Source of the DNA: Sulfitobacter alexandrii
Lineage (GTDB): Bacteria; Pseudomonadota; Alphaproteobacteria; Rhodobacterales; Rhodobacteraceae
Direction of reading: 5' to 3'
NCBI RefSeq assembly: GCF_001886735.1
Contig: NZ_CP018076.1
Span: forward strand, 3,038,001-3,102,000
DNA length: 64,000 nucleotides
Below the pieces are notes generated by a model, which was not told where the DNA came from, ran no database searches, and worked only from the letters and a program-made list of their open reading frames with translations. Numbering within the stretch: the first letter of the stretch is position 1; every line of letters begins with the position of its first letter. The position numbers and the translations under genes are program-made. This document shows positions 59,553 to 64,000 of the stretch, piece after piece.

Positions 59553-61401
59553 CCTGCCGCAGCTTTTCACCGATGCGGAAGCGATGGCGCGGGCCATCTT
59601 TGAAAAGGCAGGGGGCCATGTGCGCCTTGCCTTGCCGCTTGGGCTGGGCAAGCCGGTCACGCTGGTCAACGCCCTGACCCGTCTGGCCGCCAAGGACAGC
59701 ACGCTGTCACTTTCGATCTTCACGGCGCTGACCCTGCGCCGTCCCGACCCCGGCACCGAGATGGAGCGGCGGTTTCTGGAACCGGCGATGGACCGGCTGT
59801 TCGGGGCCTATCCGGAACTGGAGTACGCGAAACTGATTGCCGACGACGCCCTGCCGGAAAACATAACGGTGTCCGAATTCTTCTTTCAGGCGGGAACCTG
59901 GATCGGCAACGGCTACGCCCAGCGTCATTACATCGCCGCCAACTACACCCACGCCCGCGACGTGCTGATCGCGCAGAAACCGAACGTGCTTTGCCAGTTG
60001 GTTTCACCGGGCACGGACCGCTTCAGCCTGTCGTGCAACACGGATATCTCGGCCGATCTGTTCGACATGCGCGAGCGGGGCGAGATGGATTTCATGGCGG
60101 TCGGCGAGACGAACGCGCACTTGCCCTACATGCCCGGCCCGGATGCCGAGGTCGACCGTTCAGCGTTCGAAATGATGCTCACACCCGACACGCCGTTCGA
60201 TCTGTTCTCGGCGGTCCGCCGCCCGGTGTCCGACGCGCAATACGCCATCGGTCTGCACGTGGCGCGCCGGATCCGGGACGGCGGCACGTTGCAGATCGGG
60301 ATCGGCGCCATCGGCGACGCCGTGGCGCAGGCGTTGCTCCTGCGCGAGAGCGCGGCGCTTGACCGTATCTGGGCGGACGCGCCCTTCCCGCTGTCGGGTG
60401 ACGACACCGCACCCTTCGAGACAGGCCTCTACGGTGTGACGGAGATGCTGGTGGGCGGCATGCTGTCGTTGTTCGAGGCCGGCATCCTGCGACGCGAAGT
60501 GGACGGCGCCGCCATTCATGCGGGCTTCTTCGTCGAGGCGCGCGACGTCTATCGGCGGCTGAGGGAAATGCCAGAGGCGCAACGCGCCAAGATCGCGATG
60601 AAACCCGTCAGCTTCACCAACGCGCTCTATGGAGACGAGGATGCCAAGCGCGCGGCGCGCCAGCACGCCCGCTTCGTCAACGGAGGGATGCAGGTCAGCC
60701 TTCTGGGCGATGCCATGTCCGACAGCGCAAAGCCCGGGCAGGTGGTCAGCGGGGTGGGCGGACAGTTCAACTTCTTCGAGCAGGCCTTTGCCCTGCGGGA
60801 CGGACGCGCGATCCTGACCCTTCCGGCGACACGGACCAAGAACGGCGAAACCGGGTCGAACATCGTCTGGCAGCTGCCCGTCACCACGGTACCGCGCCAC
60901 ATGCGCGACGTCGTGGTCACGGAGTACGGCGCGGCGGACCTGCGGGGCCAGACCGACGAAGAGGTGATCAAACGTCTGATCTGCATCGCCGACAGCCGGT
61001 TTCAGGGCGACCTTCTGCAGGAGGCCCGCAAGGCAGGAAAGATCCCGCGGGACTGGGACGTGCCGCAGGCGCATCGCCGGAACACGCCGGAACGCCTGTC
61101 GGCGTGGCTCAGTCCTTATCGGGAGACCCTTCTGCCCGACTTCCCCTTCGGCACCGATTTCAACGAGATCGAGCAGACGCTGCTGCCCGCCCTTTCCCGC
61201 CTTGGCAACGCCGCGTCGGACAAGCGGGCGCTGGTCGGTCTCATCTGGGCATCCATCGCCCGAAAGCCGCATCCCGAGGAAGGCGCCGCGATGGACCGGA
61301 TGGGATACGCAGCCGCCTCGACGCTGATGGAACCGATGCAGGCGCGCGCCCTGCGCGGGGCGCTGCGGCTGTCGGCGCCCGACCGGAGGCCGGAGGCCTA
61401 G
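59545..61401 (+). CDS. Acetyl-CoA hydrolase/transferase family protein
   Basis: A 618-residue CoA-transferase-fold protein. I start at TTG 59545, which overlaps fadB/J by 8 bases and has GAGGGA upstream; no ATG fits. Landmarks are GGTLQIGIGAIGDAVAQALL, GVTEMLVGGMLSLFEAGILR and GQVVSGVGGQFNFFEQAFAL. Family members transfer CoA between acetate and other acids or release acetate. At the end of a beta-oxidation operon it could recycle CoA. The stop overlaps the convergent doeB stop by 3 bases. Confidence 0.85.
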   Translation: MADLPQLFTDAEAMARAIFEKAGGHVRLALPLGLGKPVTLVNALTRLAAKDSTLSLSIFTALTLRRPDPGTEMERRFLEPAMDRLFGAYPELEYAKLIADDALPENITVSEFFFQAGTWIGNGYAQRHYIAANYTHARDVLIAQKPNVLCQLVSPGTDRFSLSCNTDISADLFDMRERGEMDFMAVGETNAHLPYMPGPDAEVDRSAFEMMLTPDTPFDLFSAVRRPVSDAQYAIGLHVARRIRDGGTLQIGIGAIGDAVAQALLLRESAALDRIWADAPFPLSGDDTAPFETGLYGVTEMLVGGMLSLFEAGILRREVDGAAIHAGFFVEARDVYRRLREMPEAQRAKIAMKPVSFTNALYGDEDAKRAARQHARFVNGGMQVSLLGDAMSDSAKPGQVVSGVGGQFNFFEQAFALRDGRAILTLPATRTKNGETGSNIVWQLPVTTVPRHMRDVVVTEYGAADLRGQTDEEVIKRLICIADSRFQGDLLQEARKAGKIPRDWDVPQAHRRNTPERLSAWLSPYRETLLPDFPFGTDFNEIEQTLLPALSRLGNAASDKRALVGLIWASIARKPHPEEGAAMDRMGYAAASTLMEPMQARALRGALRLSAPDRRPEA

Positions 61402-62387
61402 GTGGCGACGGCCACCAGCCCGACGAAATCACCCATCTTGACGAGACCCGGTACGTGGCGTGCCGCAAGAATGCCGTCCCGACGAGCGAGGCAGGGCGTC
61501 GGCGCCACGCCAGTGCGATCTGCGGGCCAGATCCGGGCGATCGGCTGGCCTTTTTCCACCGTGTCCCCAAGATCGACCTGATACTCGATCAGCCCCGCGT
61601 TCATGGCGAACTGGAAGCAGGTCTCGTCCGGCATGTCGAGCTGGACCGTCTCAGCGATCTCGGGCGCACCGGAGAGGATGCCGGCGTGCCGCAGGAGATT
61701 CCGGATCCCTTTGCGGGCGATCGCGACACTGCGCGCGGTCGAGGTGCCGGCGCCGCCCAGTTCCGTCGTGACGAATGTCTTTCCTTGGGTTTCCACCTCT
61801 GTATCGAACATGCCCACCGCGTCGATTTCGAGCATGCGCACCGAATAGGGCGCGTTGAACGCCTGCATCGCCGCCATGCAGGCGGCCTCCTGCTCCTTGT
61901 CCTCCAGCACGTGCGCGGCGGCGAACGGCAGGAAATCGAGCGTGCTGCCACCCGAATGGAAGTCCAGCACGATATCGGCGGCCGGCACGAGGGTGGTGGC
62001 GATGTAATGCGCGATCTTCTGGGTCACGGTTCCGTCGGGCTTGCCCGGGTAGCTGCGGTTCATGTTGCCGCCGTCGATCGGCGAACAGCGGCGGCCCGCG
62101 GCGAATGCCGGGGTGTTCATCATCGGCAGGATGATGACCCGCCCGGTGATGTCCTCGGGCTTGAGCGTCGCGGCAAGCTCCTGCAGGGCGACGGGCCCTT
62201 CGTATTCGTCCCCATGGTTGCCCCCGGTCAGAAGGGCGGTCGGACCTGCGCCGTTGGCAATGACCGTGATCGGGATCATGACCGAACCCCAGGCACTGTC
62301 GTCGCGGCTGTAGGGCAGCTTGAGGAAACCGTGCTGCACCCCTTCGGCGTCGAGGGGGATGGTCGGGGAGATCGGGTTCGCGGTCAT
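61398..62387 (-). CDS. doeB: N-acetyl-L-2,4-diaminobutyrate deacetylase (DoeB/EutE)
   Basis: A 329-residue zinc deacylase of the succinylglutamate desuccinylase/aspartoacylase family. The metal site is in LTGGNHGDEYEGP (H-x-x-E) and DFHSGGSTLDF (second His), with MNRSYPGKPDGT for substrate binding. It removes acetate from N-acetyl-diaminobutyrate in ectoine degradation. The ATG at 62387 overlaps the doeA stop (ATGA); an in-frame ATG 12 bases upstream is less likely. Confidence 0.9.
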   Translation of the reverse strand: MTANPISPTIPLDAEGVQHGFLKLPYSRDDSAWGSVMIPITVIANGAGPTALLTGGNHGDEYEGPVALQELAATLKPEDITGRVIILPMMNTPAFAAGRRCSPIDGGNMNRSYPGKPDGTVTQKIAHYIATTLVPAADIVLDFHSGGSTLDFLPFAAAHVLEDKEQEAACMAAMQAFNAPYSVRMLEIDAVGMFDTEVETQGKTFVTTELGGAGTSTARSVAIARKGIRNLLRHAGILSGAPEIAETVQLDMPDETCFQFAMNAGLIEYQVDLGDTVEKGQPIARIWPADRTGVAPTPCLARRDGILAARHVPGLVKMGDFVGLVAVAT

Positions 62388-63568
62388 GCCTTCACCCAAA
62401 GTTCACGCGGGGTGGTGCAGAAACACTCGTGCCCGTCCTCGGTGATGAGGATCGGTTCTGTGATCTCGAGCCCGCCGTCATCCAGCCAGAGTGCGGGCAT
62501 GAAGTGAAAGGTCATGCCGGGCTCCAGCACGGTGGTGTCTCCCCGGCGAAAGGAGATCGTCCGCTCGCCCCAGTCGGGCGGATAGCTGATTCCGATCGCA
62601 TAGCCGCACCGGCTGTCCTTCTCGAATCCGCCTTTCTTGAGCGTGGCGTTGAACGCGTTCGCGATGTCCTGGGCCTGGTTGCCGGGCTTGGCCTGCTCAA
62701 GCCCGGCCTCGATCGCGTCAAGCACGGCGGCCTCGGCATCGCGGTACTTCTGCGGCACCTCCCCCAGAAAGAGGGTGCGGGACTGTGGACATTGGTAGCG
62801 CCGGTGCGCGCCCGCGATCTCGAAGAACGTGGCTTCGCCCACCTCGAGCGGGCGGTCGTCCCAGGTCAGGTGCGGCGCGGTCGCGTCCAGACCGGAAGGC
62901 GCCATGGGGACGATGGCGGGATAATCGCCCCAGTATCCCAGCGCGCCCCGGATGCCGGTGGCATAGATCTCGGCGATCAGGTCGTTCTTGCGCATGCCCG
63001 GCTCGGCCACCTCGAGGATCTGGGCGTGCATCGCTTCCACGATGCGTGCGGCGCGCTGCATGTACTCGATCTCGCGTTCCGACTTCACGGCGCGCTGCCA
63101 GTTCACCAGCCCGGTCGCGTCCTGCAGGCCGGCTTTCGGAAGCTGCTTCTTCAGCACTTCGTGCGCGGTGGCGGAGTAATAGTAGTTGTCCATCTCCACC
63201 CCGATCCGCGCCTTTTCGAGCCCCAGTTCCGACAGGAGCTTCGACAGATCCTCCATCGGGTGTTTCTCGGGGTTCTGGACGTAGGTGTCATCGTAGCCGC
63301 GGATGCTGTCCTCCTCGTCCATGAATACGGTGCGCTGCGCGCCGACCGCGTCCATGGACCGGCCCCACCAGACCGGTTCGCCCTCCTGCGTCAGGACAAC
63401 ACCCTGAAACACGTAGAACGACCATCCATCGTACCCCGTGAGCCAGGACATGTTGGACGGATCGCTGACAAAGATCGCGTCGAGCCCCCTGCCCGACATC
63501 GCCGCGCGGGTCTTGTCGATCCGGCGCTGGTATTCGGACGTGGTAAAGTTCTTTTCGAATGTGGTCAT
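62384..63568 (-). CDS. doeA: Ectoine hydrolase (DoeA/EutD)
   Basis: A 394-residue M24 (pita-bread) family protein. It opens the ectoine ring to N-acetyl-diaminobutyrate. The N-terminal domain has FVSDPSNMSWLTGYDGWSFY; the C-terminal half has VKSEREIEYMQRAARIVEAM, GEATFFEIAGAHRRYQCPQS and ERTISFRRGDTTVLEPGMTF. Normal length. The start overlaps eutC by 4 bases, and doeB follows, the usual order in Rhodobacteraceae. Confidence 0.93.
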   Translation of the reverse strand: MTTFEKNFTTSEYQRRIDKTRAAMSGRGLDAIFVSDPSNMSWLTGYDGWSFYVFQGVVLTQEGEPVWWGRSMDAVGAQRTVFMDEEDSIRGYDDTYVQNPEKHPMEDLSKLLSELGLEKARIGVEMDNYYYSATAHEVLKKQLPKAGLQDATGLVNWQRAVKSEREIEYMQRAARIVEAMHAQILEVAEPGMRKNDLIAEIYATGIRGALGYWGDYPAIVPMAPSGLDATAPHLTWDDRPLEVGEATFFEIAGAHRRYQCPQSRTLFLGEVPQKYRDAEAAVLDAIEAGLEQAKPGNQAQDIANAFNATLKKGGFEKDSRCGYAIGISYPPDWGERTISFRRGDTTVLEPGMTFHFMPALWLDDGGLEITEPILITEDGHECFCTTPRELWVKA

Positions 63569-64000
63569 GAAGGGTCTTCTTTCTTGGCAACCGCCGCGAG
63601 CGCATGTGTCGCGATCGCGGTATCCTGAACGCCCGTGCCGGTCAGGTCGGCAATGGTGATGTCGTCTGGACCGAACCGGCCGGGTGCCGCGCCACGCACC
63701 ACCTCGCCCAGTTCCGCAAAGACATGGTCGGGCGCAACGACGCCGGCGTCAATGGCGGCGCGCAATTCTCCCATCTTTGTCGCCTGGGATTGCCTGTCCG
63801 GCACGTACATCTGCGCCCGTTGCAGGCAGGCGGGGTCGAGTTCGGATTTGCCCGGCTGGTCCGACCCCATGGCGGTCACGTGCTGTCCGGGCTGCAACCA
63901 GTCGCCCCTGAGTATCGGGGAGGTCGCGGGCGTCGTCGTGACGACGATATCGGCCCCCGAGACCGCATCCCGCGCGTCCGTCGCGGCGGTGACCGGAATC
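63565..64000 (-). CDS. eutC: Ectoine utilization protein EutC, partial (ornithine cyclodeaminase family)
   Basis: The last 144 codons of a gene that continues past the right edge. The visible part reads ADIVVTTTPATSPILRG, VTAMGSDQPGKSELDPACLQ and DDITIADLTGTGVQDTAIAT, the C-terminal half of ornithine cyclodeaminase/mu-crystallin proteins. In the ectoine gene order this is EutC, which is thought to act on a later intermediate, perhaps as a dehydrogenase. It overlaps doeA by 4 bases. Confidence 0.88.
   Translation of the reverse strand, partial: IPVTAATDARDAVSGADIVVTTTPATSPILRGDWLQPGQHVTAMGSDQPGKSELDPACLQRAQMYVPDRQSQATKMGELRAAIDAGVVAPDHVFAELGEVVRGAAPGRFGPDDITIADLTGTGVQDTAIATHALAAVAKKEDPS

Overview
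The window is typical of a GC-rich alphaproteobacterium of the Rhodobacteraceae (Roseobacter group). The evidence is the murA - DUF2948 - hisD - UPF0262 - low-molecular-weight phosphatase block, a SoxBDAG cluster beside methylated-amine genes, ectoine-degradation genes, and dense head-to-tail operons with 4-bp ATGA overlaps. This assignment is inferred from gene content and synteny; no rRNA is present.

Layout. 1-5.5 kb: housekeeping operon on the minus strand (small basic ORF, murA, DUF2948, hisD, UPF0262, LMW phosphatase, SnoaL-like, GNAT), closed by a double-palindrome terminator. 5.6-7.1 kb: tRNA-Thr(GGT) followed by an AT-rich island with a HEPN-motif protein and a possible recombinase remnant. 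7.4-20.2 kb: iron/siderophore uptake, with a periplasmic protein, ExbB, two ExbD, TonB and an AraC regulator, then a TonB-dependent receptor divergent from a FecBCDE-type ABC importer and a DUF2218-siderophore-interacting flavoprotein, then a convergent MsbA-like ABC protein. 20.4-23.7 kb: TPP riboswitch controlling ykoF and a ThiXYZ-type importer for thiamine or its HMP precursor. 23.7-36.1 kb: methylated-amine/C1 catabolism, with a dimethylglycine/sarcosine dehydrogenase-like protein, a non-pyrrolysine MttB-family protein, a TetR regulator, SoxBDAG, a DmdA-like GcvT protein and an orphan Tat-exported ABC binding protein. Identical operator half-sites (TAGACA-N4-TGTCCA) lie at both outer promoters of this cluster.

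36.35-48.22 kb: an integrative element of about 11.9 kb inserted in the anticodon loop of a tRNA-Thr(CGT) gene, splitting it into a 3' half (36317-36361) and a 5' half (48210-48247). The two halves share only the 7-base loop TTCGTAA exactly. The element carries a complete tRNA-Thr(CGT) with a different body, CCCTACTA repeats near both ends (likely integrase arm sites), a tyrosine integrase, an AlpA-like regulator, a VapE/primase replication protein followed by GTTAC repeats (possible origin), a restriction-modification module, a Panacea-domain antitoxin with an unknown partner, a coiled-coil membrane protein and a small XRE regulator. There are no capsid, terminase or tail genes, so it looks like a satellite-type element carrying defence cargo. 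One of the R-M methyltransferases is an EcoRI-family enzyme with a RelB/DinJ-like ribbon-helix-helix domain fused to its N terminus.

48.5-53.8 kb: a PotABCD-type polyamine-family ABC importer whose first permease has a very large insertion. 53.9-61.4 kb: a beta-oxidation operon (FadE, thiolase, FadB/J) ending in an acetyl-CoA hydrolase/transferase. 61.4-64.0 kb: ectoine catabolism genes doeB, doeA and a truncated eutC running off the window.
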